Counted from the first letter of the stretch, positions 22,541 to 31,287 are shown. The stretch: 64,000 nt of DNA from Actinotalea solisilvae (GCF_016464425.1 NZ_JADDKQ010000009.1:124001-188000), one strand, 5' to 3'. Notes: generated from the letters alone by a model not told the origin. Translations and numbers: made by a program.

Positions 22541-23664
22541 GCCGCCGCCCGCTTCGCGTCGACCAGGTCGCAGATCGTGTCCACCAGGTCCGGCGTCATC
22601 TCACCGTAGAGCGGGAGCACCAGGCACTCGCGCGCCGCCGCCGTCGCGTGCGGCAGGTCGGCGGCCGAGCGGAGGTGGCGGTAGGCGTCCATCTCGCTGC
22701 ACAGCGGGTGGAAGTACTTGCGGCTCACGATGCCGTGGTCCAGGAGGTGCGAGCGCAGGGAGTCCCGGGTCCACGCCTCCTCGGTCCGCACGCGGACGGT
22801 GAGGTACTGGTAGGACGGCCCTCGGCCCGAGAGGACCTCGAGTCCGTCGACCGCGTCGAGCCGCTCCACGTACTGCCGCGCGAGGGCGGCCCGAGCGTCG
22901 ATCTCGGCGTCCAGCACGTCGAGGACGGCGAGGCCGACCGCGGCGTGGACCTCGCTCATCTTGCCGTTGAGGCCGACGCCCTCGACCGACTCCTCGCCCG
23001 TGATGCCGAAGTTGCGCGCCGTCCGGAAGCGGGCCTGCTGGGCGGCCTCCGGCGTGACGAGCGCACCCCCCTCGACGGTGTGGAAGAGCTTGGTGGCGTG
23101 GAAGCTCAGCATCGTCACGTCGCCGATGGCCTCGGCCGAGTCGAAGACGGGGCCGCTGCGCCCGAAGATGTGCGCGCCGTCGTAGACGATCCTCAGGTCC
23201 GGCCGCCGCTCGTCGCGCAGGCGCGCGATCGCCGCCGTGTCGCAGAAGTTGCCGTACACGTGCGTCCCCACCACCGCGGAGACCCGGTCCGTCAGCCGCT
23301 CGGCGACGCTCTCGGCCGAGAGCGTGAGGTCGTGCGGGTCGACGTCGGCGAAGACCGGCTCGATGCCGAGCAGGCTCAGCGCGTGGACCGTCGCGGGGAA
23401 CGTGAACGGGGTCACGATCGCCTGGTCGTGCAGGTCCAGCTGGCTGAGCGCACCGAGCAGCGCCGTCGTGCCGTTGTTCCACAGGGAGAGGTGTCCTGCG
23501 CCGAGCCGGCCCTCGAGCCGCTCCTCGAGCTCGACGTGGGCCGGGCCCATGTTCGTGAGGATGCCGGAGTCGAAGACCCGCCGCAGCGCCGCCTCGAGGT
23601 TCTCCCACGGCGGGATCACCGGCCGCGTCACGTACACCGGCCGGTCCAGCGCAGTCGACGCCAT
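22537..23664 (-). CDS. DegT/DnrJ/EryC1/StrS sugar aminotransferase (VioA-like)
   Basis: 375 residues from the ATG at 23664; a purine-rich GGAAGGGGGA lies upstream. Fold-type I PLP enzyme: NNGTTALLGAL (phosphate binding, 63-73), TPFTFPATVHAL, YDGAHIFG and the PLP-lysine Lys192 in SFHATKLFHTVEGGALVT. The opening (PPWENLEAALRRVFDSGILTNMGPAHVELE) resembles the VioA branch that makes dTDP-4-amino-4,6-dideoxyglucose. rmlA and rmlB in this window would supply its dTDP-4-keto-6-deoxyglucose substrate, and the NeuD-like acetyltransferase three genes downstream could finish dTDP-Qui4NAc or a related sugar. Enzyme class is secure; the exact sugar is inference. It is the first gene of the leftward operon ending at 18727. 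Confidence 0.88.
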   Translation of the reverse strand: MASTALDRPVYVTRPVIPPWENLEAALRRVFDSGILTNMGPAHVELEERLEGRLGAGHLSLWNNGTTALLGALSQLDLHDQAIVTPFTFPATVHALSLLGIEPVFADVDPHDLTLSAESVAERLTDRVSAVVGTHVYGNFCDTAAIARLRDERRPDLRIVYDGAHIFGRSGPVFDSAEAIGDVTMLSFHATKLFHTVEGGALVTPEAAQQARFRTARNFGITGEESVEGVGLNGKMSEVHAAVGLAVLDVLDAEIDARAALARQYVERLDAVDGLEVLSGRGPSYQYLTVRVRTEEAWTRDSLRSHLLDHGIVSRKYFHPLCSEMDAYRHLRSAADLPHATAAARECLVLPLYGEMTPDLVDTICDLVDAKRAAA

Positions 23665-23861
23665 GGCGCGTCGTCCCCCTTCCCTGAGCGGCGACGTCCG
23701 GGCGCAGCCACGCGGGGTCCCCGGGCGCGAGAGTCTGGAAACCCAGCGAGTCCGGGTCACCGCACCGCGTGACTCTAGTACACGCGCGCTGCACTCCAGC
23801 CGGGACGTCCGGCGCCCCGGAGCGTCTCGCGTCGTGCTCGGTACGTCGAACGGGTCAGCGA

Positions 23862-23882
23862 TCCGGTCACCGTCCGGTCACC
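23862..23882. promoter_or_regulatory. Direct repeat upstream of the aminotransferase operon
   Basis: Two copies of TCCGGTCACC (23862-23871 and 23873-23882), one helical turn apart, lie in the 218-bp gap before the aminotransferase start. A weak -10 candidate TAGAGT is on the minus strand at 23777-23772, which would put the repeats about 100 bp upstream of the start site, a position where an activator could bind. The rest of the gap holds nothing I recognise. Confidence 0.3.
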
Positions 23883-25022
23883 TCACGGCTCACGGCGTGC
23901 GCGGCGTCCGGCCATGATCAGGTCGCGAGGTGGCGACGCCTCTCCCCGCCGAGCGACGAGCGTCTTCAGCCGGAGGGCCGGGCGCTCGACGAGGCGCCAC
24001 GAGAGGTACGCGAGCGGGAGCGTGCCGACCAGCGTGAGGCCGAACAGCGCGGCGGGCGACAGGTCGACCTCGTTGCGCAGGGCCACCGCCACGGCGACCT
24101 GCGCGACCGGCCAGCCGTAGACGTAGGTGCCGTACGAGATGTCGTGCCGTAGCACGAGCCGGGTGCGCCACAGCCCCAGGGCGACCACCACGACCGGGAA
24201 CGACAGGAGGTAGACGACGACGCGCACCAGGTCCGCCGGCACGGCCGGCGCGAAGAGGAACGGGACGACCCGGGTGACGCCCGCGACGAGGAACGCGAAC
24301 ACCTGCGGGCTCGCGCTCAGCGCCAGACCGATCCCCGCGAGCACGACGACCTCGCGACGCAGCACCTCGGGCCGCACGTGCAGGAGCGCGCCGCCGAGGA
24401 ACATGAGCAGCATCGGCACCACGGCGGCGGTGAAGTCGTCCGGTGCGCCGATGTTCGCGAGGTAGACCACCCAGGCGGCGCCGGCGAACGCGGGGAACGC
24501 GCCCGGGCGCAGGACGCCGGTGAGACCGAGCAGCGCGAGCGCGCCGTACGCCACGACCTCCCACGTCAGCGTCCAGACGGGGCCGTTGACGATGAAGGGG
24601 ACGGGGTTGTCCGCGTACTGGCCGAACGGCCGCGCGACGGCGAACGCCACCACCATCGCGACGACCACGCCGGGCACGATGCGGAGCGCGCGGTAGAGGC
24701 CGAAGCGCGTGAGCGACGGGCTGCGGTCCCAGCTCGCCGCGATGAGGTAGCCGCTGATCGCGAAGAAGCCGTGCACACCGAGGTTGCCGAGCGTGCGTCC
24801 CCACGCCGTCGGCTCCTCCTGCCCCACGAGGGCGAAGGCGTGCGAGTAGATGACGCAGATCGCGAACAGCAGCCGCAGGACGTCGAAGCTGTTGCGGCGG
24901 TCCACGGCTGGCGCGGCCGGCGCGGCCGGCGCGGCGGTCGTCGCTGTCGGCGCGGTGGCCGGCACCGCGTCCGGGTCCGCCCCGGCGACGGTCGGCGTGC
25001 CGGTGGAGGCCGGCGTCGTCAC
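23883..25022 (-). CDS. Acyltransferase 3 family integral membrane O-acyltransferase
   Basis: 379 residues from a GTG that starts 2 bp after the rmlD stop. After a 40-residue Ala/Thr/Pro-rich N-terminus comes the family opening RRNSFDVLRLLFAICVIYSHAFALVG with the conserved His in the first helix. GVHGFFAISGYLIAASWDRS, RALRIVPGVVVAM and GPVWTLTWEVVAYGALALLG follow, then about ten helices in all. OafA/YrhL-type proteins transfer acetyl or other short acyl groups from the cytosol to sugars or peptidoglycan at the outer face. It is co-transcribed with rmlD, so O-acylation of a rhamnose-containing glycan is likely, though not proven. The fused SGNH domain of some homologues is absent. Confidence 0.85.
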   Translation of the reverse strand: MTTPASTGTPTVAGADPDAVPATAPTATTAAPAAPAAPAVDRRNSFDVLRLLFAICVIYSHAFALVGQEEPTAWGRTLGNLGVHGFFAISGYLIAASWDRSPSLTRFGLYRALRIVPGVVVAMVVAFAVARPFGQYADNPVPFIVNGPVWTLTWEVVAYGALALLGLTGVLRPGAFPAFAGAAWVVYLANIGAPDDFTAAVVPMLLMFLGGALLHVRPEVLRREVVVLAGIGLALSASPQVFAFLVAGVTRVVPFLFAPAVPADLVRVVVYLLSFPVVVVALGLWRTRLVLRHDISYGTYVYGWPVAQVAVAVALRNEVDLSPAALFGLTLVGTLPLAYLSWRLVERPALRLKTLVARRGEASPPRDLIMAGRRARREP

Positions 25023-25024
25023 CG

Positions 25025-25894
25025 CTACGCCCCGGGCGCGGCGACGCGGCCGGCGAGCACCTCGTCGAACGCCACCGCCCAGCGCTCGCGCCAGTCGCCG
25101 ATCGGGACGACGCCCGGCGTCCGGAGCGCCGCGTGCCCCAGGACGGAGAAGGCCGGGCGCGGCGCCGGGCGCACGTACACGTCACTGGTCGTCTCCCGGA
25201 CGACGTCCGGGTCCATGCCGGCGGCCCCGACGACCGCCTGCGCGAAGCCGTGCCACGACGTCCGGCCCGACGCGGTGCCGTGGTACCGGCCGCTCGGCGC
25301 ACCCGCGTCCACCAGCCGCACCACGAGGTCGGCGAGGTCGCGGGTCCACGTCGGCTGACCGACCTGGTCGGCGATCACGTCCAGGCCTCCGCGCTCGGCC
25401 GCCAGGCGAGCGATGGTCCGGGGGAAGCACGCGCCCCCGGCGCCGTAGAGCCAGGCGGTGCGCACGATGAGGTGGTCGGGTGCCTCGGCGCGCACGGCCC
25501 ACTCGCCCGCGAGCTTGGTGCGTCCGTACGCCGAGCGCGGCGCCGCCGGAGCGTCCTCCGCGTACGGCTCGGCGGCCGCACCGTCGAACACGTAGTCCGT
25601 CGAGATCTGGACGATGCGCGCCCCGGCCTCCCGGGCGGCGCGCGCCAGCAGCTGGGGACCGGTGGCGTTGACCGCGAACGCGTCGCCCTCGTGCGACTCC
25701 GCCGCGTCGACGTCGGTCCATGCGGCGCAGTTGACCACGACGTCGTGCCCCCGCACGGCCGCGGCGACGGCGCTCTCGTCCGTGATGTCGACGGTGTCCC
25801 GGTCGGCACCCGTGACGTCGTCACCGCGCCCTCGGAGCAGCGCCACCAGGTCCTGCCCCAGCATCCCGTGGGCGCCTGTCACGATCCAGCGCAC
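25025..25894 (-). CDS. rmlD: dTDP-4-dehydrorhamnose reductase
   Basis: 289 residues from the GTG at 25894, chosen because GGGAG stands five bases upstream and the protein then opens with the Rossmann motif VRWIVTGAHGMLGQDLV. Also present are VDITDESAV, NCAAWTDVDAAESHE, ISTDYVFDG, YGRTKLAGE (catalytic Tyr and Lys of the SDR superfamily) and RTAWLYGAGG. It reduces dTDP-4-keto-L-rhamnose to dTDP-L-rhamnose with NADPH, the last step of the pathway. It is divergent from rmlC, sharing a 131-bp promoter region with a palindrome. Stop is TAG. Confidence 0.95.
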   Translation of the reverse strand: MRWIVTGAHGMLGQDLVALLRGRGDDVTGADRDTVDITDESAVAAAVRGHDVVVNCAAWTDVDAAESHEGDAFAVNATGPQLLARAAREAGARIVQISTDYVFDGAAAEPYAEDAPAAPRSAYGRTKLAGEWAVRAEAPDHLIVRTAWLYGAGGACFPRTIARLAAERGGLDVIADQVGQPTWTRDLADLVVRLVDAGAPSGRYHGTASGRTSWHGFAQAVVGAAGMDPDVVRETTSDVYVRPAPRPAFSVLGHAALRTPGVVPIGDWRERWAVAFDEVLAGRVAAPGA

Positions 25895-25959
25895 ATCTGC
25901 TCCCTGTCCCGTCCGTCCTGCTGTCCCGGCCCCCGTCCGACGCGGGTCCGGCACGTCAC

Positions 25960-25979
25960 CCTAGCGGCCCGCCGCTAGG
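25960..25979. promoter_or_regulatory. Palindrome between divergent rmlD and rmlC holding two -10-like boxes
   Basis: CCTAGCGG (25960-25967), spacer CCCG, CCGCTAGG (25972-25979) is a perfect 8-bp inverted repeat. Its right arm contains TAGGCT on the plus strand (25977-25982) and its left arm TAGGGT on the minus strand (25963-25958), each a TAnnnT box pointing at rmlC and rmlD respectively. It may therefore be a shared face-to-face promoter, an operator, or both. No -35 boxes are clear. Confidence 0.5.
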
Positions 25980-26025
25980 CTGGCCGCGCCCGCGAAGGCC
26001 CGTCGCACCCTCAAGGAGGACCTCC

Positions 26026-26643
26026 GTGCAGATCCGCGAGCTCGCCGTCCCGGGAGCGTGGGAGATCACGCCCCGCCAGTTCCAGGACCCCCGCGGGGTG
26101 TTCCTCGAGTGGTTCAAGGCGGAGGCCTTCACCGAGGCGGTCGGGCACCCCCTCGACCTGCAGCAGGCGAACTGCTCGGTCTCCGCGGCGGGCGTGCTGC
26201 GCGGCATCCACTTCGCCGACGTGCCGCCCGGCCAGGCGAAGTACGTCACGTGCGCGCGGGGCGCGGTGCTCGACGTCGCGATCGACATCCGCGTCGGTTC
26301 GCCGACCTTCGGCACGTGGGACGCCGTGCTGCTCGACGACGTCGACCGCCGCGGCATCTACCTGTCCGAGGGCCTGGGCCACGCCTTCCTCTCGCTCGAG
26401 GACGGCTCGACCGTCATGTACCTGTGCTCGACGGGCTACGCGCCCGGCCGCGAGCACGGCATCCACCCGCTCGACCCGGCCCTCGGCATCGCGTGGCCGA
26501 CGACGGCCCGCGACGGGTCGCCGCTCGAGCCGCTGCTCTCCGAGAAGGACGCCGCCGCGCCCACCCTCGACCAGGCGCGCGCCGACGGCCTCCTGCCGCA
26601 GTGGGACGCCGTCCAGGAGTACGTCGCCTCGCTGCGGGGCTGA
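26026..26643 (+). CDS. rmlC: dTDP-4-dehydrorhamnose 3,5-epimerase
   Basis: 205 residues from a GTG with a strong AAGGAGG upstream. The cupin motifs of RmlC are evident: FQDPRGVFLEWFKAEAF, GVLRGIHFADVPPGQAKYVTC (the catalytic His in RGIH), GAVLDVAIDIRVGSPTFGTW, LSEGLGHAFLSLEDGSTVMY and a closing LGIAWP. It epimerises C3 and C5 of dTDP-4-keto-6-deoxyglucose in the cytoplasm. The gene is alone on its transcript: it is divergent from rmlD and converges with the next GT4 gene 22 bp further on. Confidence 0.95.
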   Translation: MQIRELAVPGAWEITPRQFQDPRGVFLEWFKAEAFTEAVGHPLDLQQANCSVSAAGVLRGIHFADVPPGQAKYVTCARGAVLDVAIDIRVGSPTFGTWDAVLLDDVDRRGIYLSEGLGHAFLSLEDGSTVMYLCSTGYAPGREHGIHPLDPALGIAWPTTARDGSPLEPLLSEKDAAAPTLDQARADGLLPQWDAVQEYVASLRG

Positions 26644-26665
26644 CGCCGCGCGCGGGAGGGCCGCG

Positions 26666-27793
26666 TCAGGCCCCCGGCGCCCGGACCGCCGCGGCGTAGG
26701 CCTCGAGGTGGGCCGCGGCGGACGCGTCCCAGGTGAACCCCTCGGCGCGCCGCCGGGCGGCCTCGCCCAGGCGCCCGCGCTCCTGCGGGGCGTCGAGCAG
26801 CGCGCGCAGGCCGCGCGCGATCTCGGCCTCGTCCGTGCCGCAGTACGCGACGGCGTCCCCGCCGACCTCGGGCAGCGACAGCTCGCGCGTCGTGAGCACC
26901 GCCGCACCGCACGCCATCGCCTCGAGCACGGGCAGCCCGAAACCCTCGCCCCGGCTCGGGTAGGCGAGGACGAGCGCGCCGGCCAGGAAGCCGGCGAGGT
27001 CGTCGAACGGCAGGTAGCCGGCGCGGATCGCGCGCAGGTGGCCGGGCACCGCGGCGAGGGCGGGCTCGACGTCGTCGTCCCAGCCCTTGCCCCCCGCCAG
27101 CACCAGCGCGGGCGGGTCGGCGCGGTCCGCGCACACCTCCTGCCACGCCCGGACCAGCGCGGGGACGTTCTTGCGCGGCTCGAGCGTGCCGAGGAAGCCC
27201 ACGTACCCCCCGGTCACCCCGAGCGACGCGGCGACCCGGCGGCGCTCGGCGTCGTCGACCGGGTGGAAGACCGCGGTGTCCACGCCGTGGTACGCCACGT
27301 GGAACCGCTCGGCGGGAGCCCCGGTGAAGCGGCGCACCTCGTCGCGGGTCGCGGCCGAGGGGACGACCAGCGCGGCCGCGCGCCGCACCGCGACGCGCGT
27401 CGCGGCGCGGAAGAAGCGGCCCTTGGTGCCGGTGTGCACCTCGGGGTGGCTGAAGAACGTCGCGTCGTGCAGCGTCACGACGACGGGCACGGGGGCGAGC
27501 GCGGGCAGCGTGTAGTGGGGGCTGTGCAGCACGTCGGCGCGCACCCGGCGCACGAGCGCGGGCAGGCCCGCCTGCTCCCACGCGAGCCGGACCGCCCGCC
27601 GGCCGGTCGCGGCGGGGGCCGCGACCACCTCGGCGCCCGCCGCGAAGGACCCGACGACGTCGAGGTCGCGCGGCTGGACCGCCACGACGAGGTCCGCGCC
27701 CTGGCGCACGAGCGCCGGCACGAGCTCGTCGACGTAGCGCCCGACCCCGCCCCGGTCGGCCGGGACGGCGGTCGCGTCGAGCAGGACGCGCAC
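26666..27793 (-). CDS. Family 4 glycosyltransferase
   Basis: 375 residues from the GTG at 27793, 5 bp after the stop of the LPG_synthase_TM gene. GT-B fold: RVLLDATAVPADRGGVGRYV with the glycine-rich acceptor loop, VVVTLHDATFF, VPSAATRDEV, FLGTLEPRKNVPALV at the start of the donor domain, and YPSRGEGFGLPVLEAMACG with the E-x7-E nucleotide-sugar motif. Very similar in layout to the GT4s at 44856 and 51697. It is likely to be a mannosyl- or rhamnosyltransferase adding to a lipid-linked glycan; the sugar is inference. Last gene of the operon that starts at 31149. Confidence 0.9.
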   Translation of the reverse strand: MRVLLDATAVPADRGGVGRYVDELVPALVRQGADLVVAVQPRDLDVVGSFAAGAEVVAAPAATGRRAVRLAWEQAGLPALVRRVRADVLHSPHYTLPALAPVPVVVTLHDATFFSHPEVHTGTKGRFFRAATRVAVRRAAALVVPSAATRDEVRRFTGAPAERFHVAYHGVDTAVFHPVDDAERRRVAASLGVTGGYVGFLGTLEPRKNVPALVRAWQEVCADRADPPALVLAGGKGWDDDVEPALAAVPGHLRAIRAGYLPFDDLAGFLAGALVLAYPSRGEGFGLPVLEAMACGAAVLTTRELSLPEVGGDAVAYCGTDEAEIARGLRALLDAPQERGRLGEAARRRAEGFTWDASAAAHLEAYAAAVRAPGA

Positions 27794-27798
27794 GCCGC

Positions 27799-28896
27799 TC
27801 AGCCGGCGACGGGGCGCGCGACGTCCGCGGCCGTCGGGTCGACGTCGACGAAGCGGCGCCGGGCGAGCACCGCGAGCGCCGTCGCGGCGCCGGCGATCGC
27901 GAGGTCGCCCATGGTGAAGAGCATGCGCGAGCCGAGCGCGAGCGCCGTCGCCTCCCCCGTGCTCATGAGCGTCGCGAACGCGGCGACGATGATCGCCTCG
28001 CGGACGCCCACCCCGGACGGCAGGACGACGGCGAACAGGCCTGCGGTCATCCCGATCGCGATCGTCCCGGCGCAGAGCAGGATCATCTCGACGCCCGGGT
28101 CGACGATCGAGTTCGCGAGCAGCCACAGGTGCAGCCCGAAGCACACGTAGGACGCGAGCGCCCACGCGAACGACCGGGCGACGACCCGGCGGCGCAGCAT
28201 GTGGTCGAGCGGCGGCTTGCGCAGCACCCGGAAGACGAGCGACGCCATCCACGTCATGACCTTGGGGTGCAGGCACACGAGGCCGACGGGCAGCAGGACG
28301 AAGAGCCAGAGCAGGTCGCGCTGGTCGCTCAGCAGCAGGGGCAGAGCGCCCAGGCCGAGCACGAGCGAGGCGACCACGCCGATGCCGGCGGCGAAGAGGC
28401 TCGTCGCGAACACCCGGGCGCGTGCGATGCCGTACTGGCGGCCGAGCTCCATCTGCAGCAGGTACGCCCACACCGACCCGGGCACGTACTTGCCGAGCTG
28501 CCCGACGAGGCAGACCTGGCCGCCGCGCGCGACGCCGACCTTGGGCCCCATGTCGTCGAGCAGCGTCTGCCAGCTCAGCGTGCCCGCGACGAGGCCCGCG
28601 AGCACGAGGCCGAACGAGAGGATCGCCGTGAGCGGGTGCACGCGCGTGAGGGCGACGCTGACGTCGTCCCACTGGCGCACGACCTGCCACGACGCGGCGG
28701 CCACGACGACGACGATGAGGACCCAGCGCGCCAGGACGAGCACGCGGTCCTTCGTGGACCGGGCCGTCGCGATGGTGTGCGGCTCCTCGAGGTGCGCGGG
28801 CTCGGCCGTCGCGGGTGCGGTGCTCGGGGCGGGGTTCGCGCGGGTCGCGGGCGCATCGCCGTCGGGGTTCTCCACAGTCCGGTCAGCGTACGTCAT
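27799..28896 (-). CDS. LPG_synthase_TM (flippase-like) family membrane protein
   Basis: 365 residues from the ATG at 28896, which overlaps the previous stop (ATGA). A 50-residue charged N-terminus is followed by about eight membrane helices. Recognisable family elements are LVGQLGKYVPGSVWAYLLQMELGRQYGI and VVLPSGVGVREAIIVAAFATLM, corresponding to the membrane half of MprF-type lysylphosphatidylglycerol synthases (UPF0104/DUF2156-less). Stand-alone members, including AglD-like proteins in glycan clusters, are proposed to flip or bind lipid-linked intermediates. No aminoacyl-transferase domain is attached. Given the glycan context I infer a role in handling a polyprenyl- or phospholipid-linked sugar, without direct proof. 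Confidence 0.8.
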   Translation of the reverse strand: MTYADRTVENPDGDAPATRANPAPSTAPATAEPAHLEEPHTIATARSTKDRVLVLARWVLIVVVVAAASWQVVRQWDDVSVALTRVHPLTAILSFGLVLAGLVAGTLSWQTLLDDMGPKVGVARGGQVCLVGQLGKYVPGSVWAYLLQMELGRQYGIARARVFATSLFAAGIGVVASLVLGLGALPLLLSDQRDLLWLFVLLPVGLVCLHPKVMTWMASLVFRVLRKPPLDHMLRRRVVARSFAWALASYVCFGLHLWLLANSIVDPGVEMILLCAGTIAIGMTAGLFAVVLPSGVGVREAIIVAAFATLMSTGEATALALGSRMLFTMGDLAIAGAATALAVLARRRFVDVDPTAADVARPVAG

Positions 28897-29585
28897 GAGG
28901 TCCGCGTGGCCTCGGCCCACCACGCGAAGTGCTCGCGCAGGGCGTCCGGCACGTCGGCGTCCACGCCGGCGCCCTCGAGGTAGGCCGCGTGCACGCGCGC
29001 GACGGTCGCGTCGTCGACGCCGAGCCGGCTCATCCCGACCGTGTTGGCGCCCTGCACGCGGGCCGGGTTGCCGAAGGCCTTGGCGAACGGCGGCACGTCG
29101 CGGGTCACCACGGAGCCCATGCCGACCATGGCCCCGGGGCCGACCACGCGCCGCTGGTGCACGACGGTCCCGAGCCCCAGGTTCGCGCGGTCGCCGAGAC
29201 GGACGTGCCCGCCCATGGTCACGGTCGAGGCGAGCGTGACGCCGTCGCCGATGACCGTGTCGTGAGCGATGTAGACCTTGTTCATGATGAAGCAGTCGTC
29301 GCCGACGACGGTCTGCTCCTTCCACCCCTGGTGGATCATCGTCTGCTCGCGGATGACGTTGTTGCTGCCGATGACGACGCCCGTCCCGGCGGGCGGGCCC
29401 TCCCACTGGGCCCCGTGCTCGACGCCGCGCACCTCGGGCGGGGTCCCGATGACGACGCCGGGGCCGATCCAGTTGCCGTCGCCGATGCGCAGCGGTCCGT
29501 AGAGGACGACGTGCGGGCCGACGACGTTGCCGGTGCCGAGCTCGACCCCGGCGCCGACGACGGCGGTCGGGTGGATGGTGGTCAT
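28893..29585 (-). CDS. LpxA-like UDP-sugar acyltransferase (left-handed beta-helix)
   Basis: 230 residues from the ATG at 29585. The whole chain follows LpxA, not simple acetyltransferases. It opens IHPTAVVGAGVELGTGNVVGP, then VVIGTPPEVRGVEH, VIREQTMIHQGW and CFIMNKVYIAHDTVIGDG, whose His aligns with catalytic His125 of E. coli LpxA. GGHVRLGDRANLGLGTVVHQRRVVG and VPPFAKAFGNPARVQGANTVGMSRLG follow. LpxA normally transfers an acyl chain to UDP-GlcNAc for lipid A, which actinobacteria lack. The C-terminal helical domain is shorter than in LpxA (about 262 residues). An aminotransferase and a Gfo/Idh oxidoreductase are encoded just across the divergent promoter, so an N-acyl 3-amino sugar is a possible product. 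The acyl group is unknown. Confidence 0.78.
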   Translation of the reverse strand: MTTIHPTAVVGAGVELGTGNVVGPHVVLYGPLRIGDGNWIGPGVVIGTPPEVRGVEHGAQWEGPPAGTGVVIGSNNVIREQTMIHQGWKEQTVVGDDCFIMNKVYIAHDTVIGDGVTLASTVTMGGHVRLGDRANLGLGTVVHQRRVVGPGAMVGMGSVVTRDVPPFAKAFGNPARVQGANTVGMSRLGVDDATVARVHAAYLEGAGVDADVPDALREHFAWWAEATRTS

Positions 29586-29616
29586 GGGGTCTCCGTTCCC
29601 GGGAGGCGAGGGTCGG

Positions 29617-31149
29617 TCAGACCCAGGAGAAGGACAGGCCGAGCACCGTGACGACGGCGACCCCTGCGAGCAGGCGCGGCAGCGCCCGCCCGGGGACGAG
29701 GAGCGCGACGAGCACTGCGAGCAGCGGGCCGAAGCCGATCGAGTAGCGCGACACGATCGGGAAGTCGAAGCCGAAGTTGAGGACGTTGGCCGTCCGCAGC
29801 GCGGGCGGGTAGAGCACGATCGTCAGGAGCGTCGCGACCGTGAGCAGCAGCAGCGGGTGCACGAGGCGCGGACCGCGCGCGGCGTGCGAAGCGACCTCGG
29901 TCTCGTCGGGCGCCTCGTCGGCCGCAGGCAGGGCCCGGTCGTCGGCGGCGGGCGCGGCGGCGACGTGAGCACGGTCCGACGACGCCGCCGACCCTGCCGA
30001 CGCCCCGGGGACCGCGAGGAGCTCGGCCGGACCGCGGCGGAGCGCGCCGAGCGCGGCGAGCACGAGCGCGCCGGCGACGAGCACGGGCACCCACCCGGTG
30101 AGCCCGCCGGCCGCGGCCCGCAACGGGGCGAGGACGATGCCCTGCGCCGGGAGCTGACCCGTGTCGAGCCACGCGACGTGCAGGCTCGTCAGCTCGCGGA
30201 AGAAGCCGGAGACCACCGAGGCCGCGTCGCCCGGCGCCGCGAAGCCGTAGAGGGTGTCGTTCGGCACGGCCGCGCGCATCGAGATGACCTTGCCCCACAC
30301 CACCACGGGGGTCACGACGACGGCGGCGAGGGCGGCGACCTGCCACGAGCGCGGCTGCCACGGGGAGTCGACGCGCAGGCGCCGTCGTCCGACGAGCGCG
30401 ACGACGGCCGCGAGGCCGAACGCGCCGACGGGCAGCGAGTGGGTCACCGCGGTCCCGGCGGCGAACGCCGTCGCGGCGAGCAGCCACCAGAACCCCCGGC
30501 CCGTCCGCATCCAGCGGACGCCCGCGAACGCGATGAGCGCCCCCTGGAGGAGCGCGAGGGACATGGGGTTGACCACGGTGCCGAGGAACGCGATGGACGA
30601 CGCGGCCACCGGGACCAGGGAGGCGAGCACGAGGCGCGACCCGCGGGCGCCCGCGGCGCGCGCGCCCACCACGGTCACGAGCACGCCGAGGCCGAGCAGG
30701 ATCGCGCTGGACAGGCGGTACGCCGACACGGCGTCGAGCCCGGACCCGGTCGCGTCGAGGCCGCGTCGGAGGGCCTCGGCGCCGACGAAGTACGTCGGGT
30801 AGTGGATGTACGCGGTGGACCACCGGCCCGACGGCAGCACGTCCGGACCGATCTCGGGGGCGCCGCACGGGTACGCGATGTCCCCCGCCTCGTGGCCCAC
30901 GCCGCACGCCCACTCCTCGACGAGCGCGTCGGAGTAGGGCATGCCACGCAGCGGCACGACGCCCTCGTGGAGGCGGTAGGCGTAGTCGAGGTGCACGTGC
31001 TCGTCGACCGTCGACAGCTTGTGGCCGTCGAGGGCCACGACGACGAGCGAGACCACGAACGCGACGACCGTCACCGCGAGCACGGTCCACGCGGTCACCT
31101 CGGACGGCCGGGTCCGCTCGCGTGCGCGCACGGGCGCCCCTGCGCTCAT
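29617..31149 (-). CDS. Polytopic membrane protein, GT-C/DUF2142-like
   Basis: 510 residues from the ATG at 31149, which has a perfect AGGAGG seven bases upstream. After a basic N-terminus and a first helix (WTVLAVTVVAFVVSLVVVAL) comes LSTVDEHVHLDYAYRLHEG, an acidic first loop like the catalytic loop of GT-C glycosyltransferases. A long loop containing ACGVGHEAGDIAYPCG and HYPTYFVGAEALRRGL follows, then about ten helices. A cytoplasmic Ala/Asp-rich segment (about 400-440) interrupts the last third. The pattern resembles DUF2142 membrane proteins found in rhamnose-polymer and O-antigen clusters. Probable polyprenyl-linked sugar transferase or polymerising membrane enzyme, but function is not established. 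First gene of a leftward operon ending at 26666. Confidence 0.65.
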   Translation of the reverse strand: MSAGAPVRARERTRPSEVTAWTVLAVTVVAFVVSLVVVALDGHKLSTVDEHVHLDYAYRLHEGVVPLRGMPYSDALVEEWACGVGHEAGDIAYPCGAPEIGPDVLPSGRWSTAYIHYPTYFVGAEALRRGLDATGSGLDAVSAYRLSSAILLGLGVLVTVVGARAAGARGSRLVLASLVPVAASSIAFLGTVVNPMSLALLQGALIAFAGVRWMRTGRGFWWLLAATAFAAGTAVTHSLPVGAFGLAAVVALVGRRRLRVDSPWQPRSWQVAALAAVVVTPVVVWGKVISMRAAVPNDTLYGFAAPGDAASVVSGFFRELTSLHVAWLDTGQLPAQGIVLAPLRAAAGGLTGWVPVLVAGALVLAALGALRRGPAELLAVPGASAGSAASSDRAHVAAAPAADDRALPAADEAPDETEVASHAARGPRLVHPLLLLTVATLLTIVLYPPALRTANVLNFGFDFPIVSRYSIGFGPLLAVLVALLVPGRALPRLLAGVAVVTVLGLSFSWV

Positions 31150-31281
31150 CGTGGTTCCTCCTGTACGGGCGGGAGTCGGCTGCGGGCCGCCGTCCGGGCG
31201 TCGTGCCACCCCGGGCCTGCGCAGCCGCCTCACCCTACCGGGGCCGGGACCGTCGACCCGCGTCCCCCTGCGCCCCACTGA

Positions 31282-31287
31282 TAGCGT
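31282..31287 (+). promoter_or_regulatory. Extended -10 box upstream of the second aminotransferase
   Basis: TAGCGT preceded by TGA gives a TGn-TAnnnT extended -10 element, about 37 bp before the GTG at 31324. It lies in the 174-bp gap shared with the divergent membrane-protein gene starting at 31149. Confidence 0.4.
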
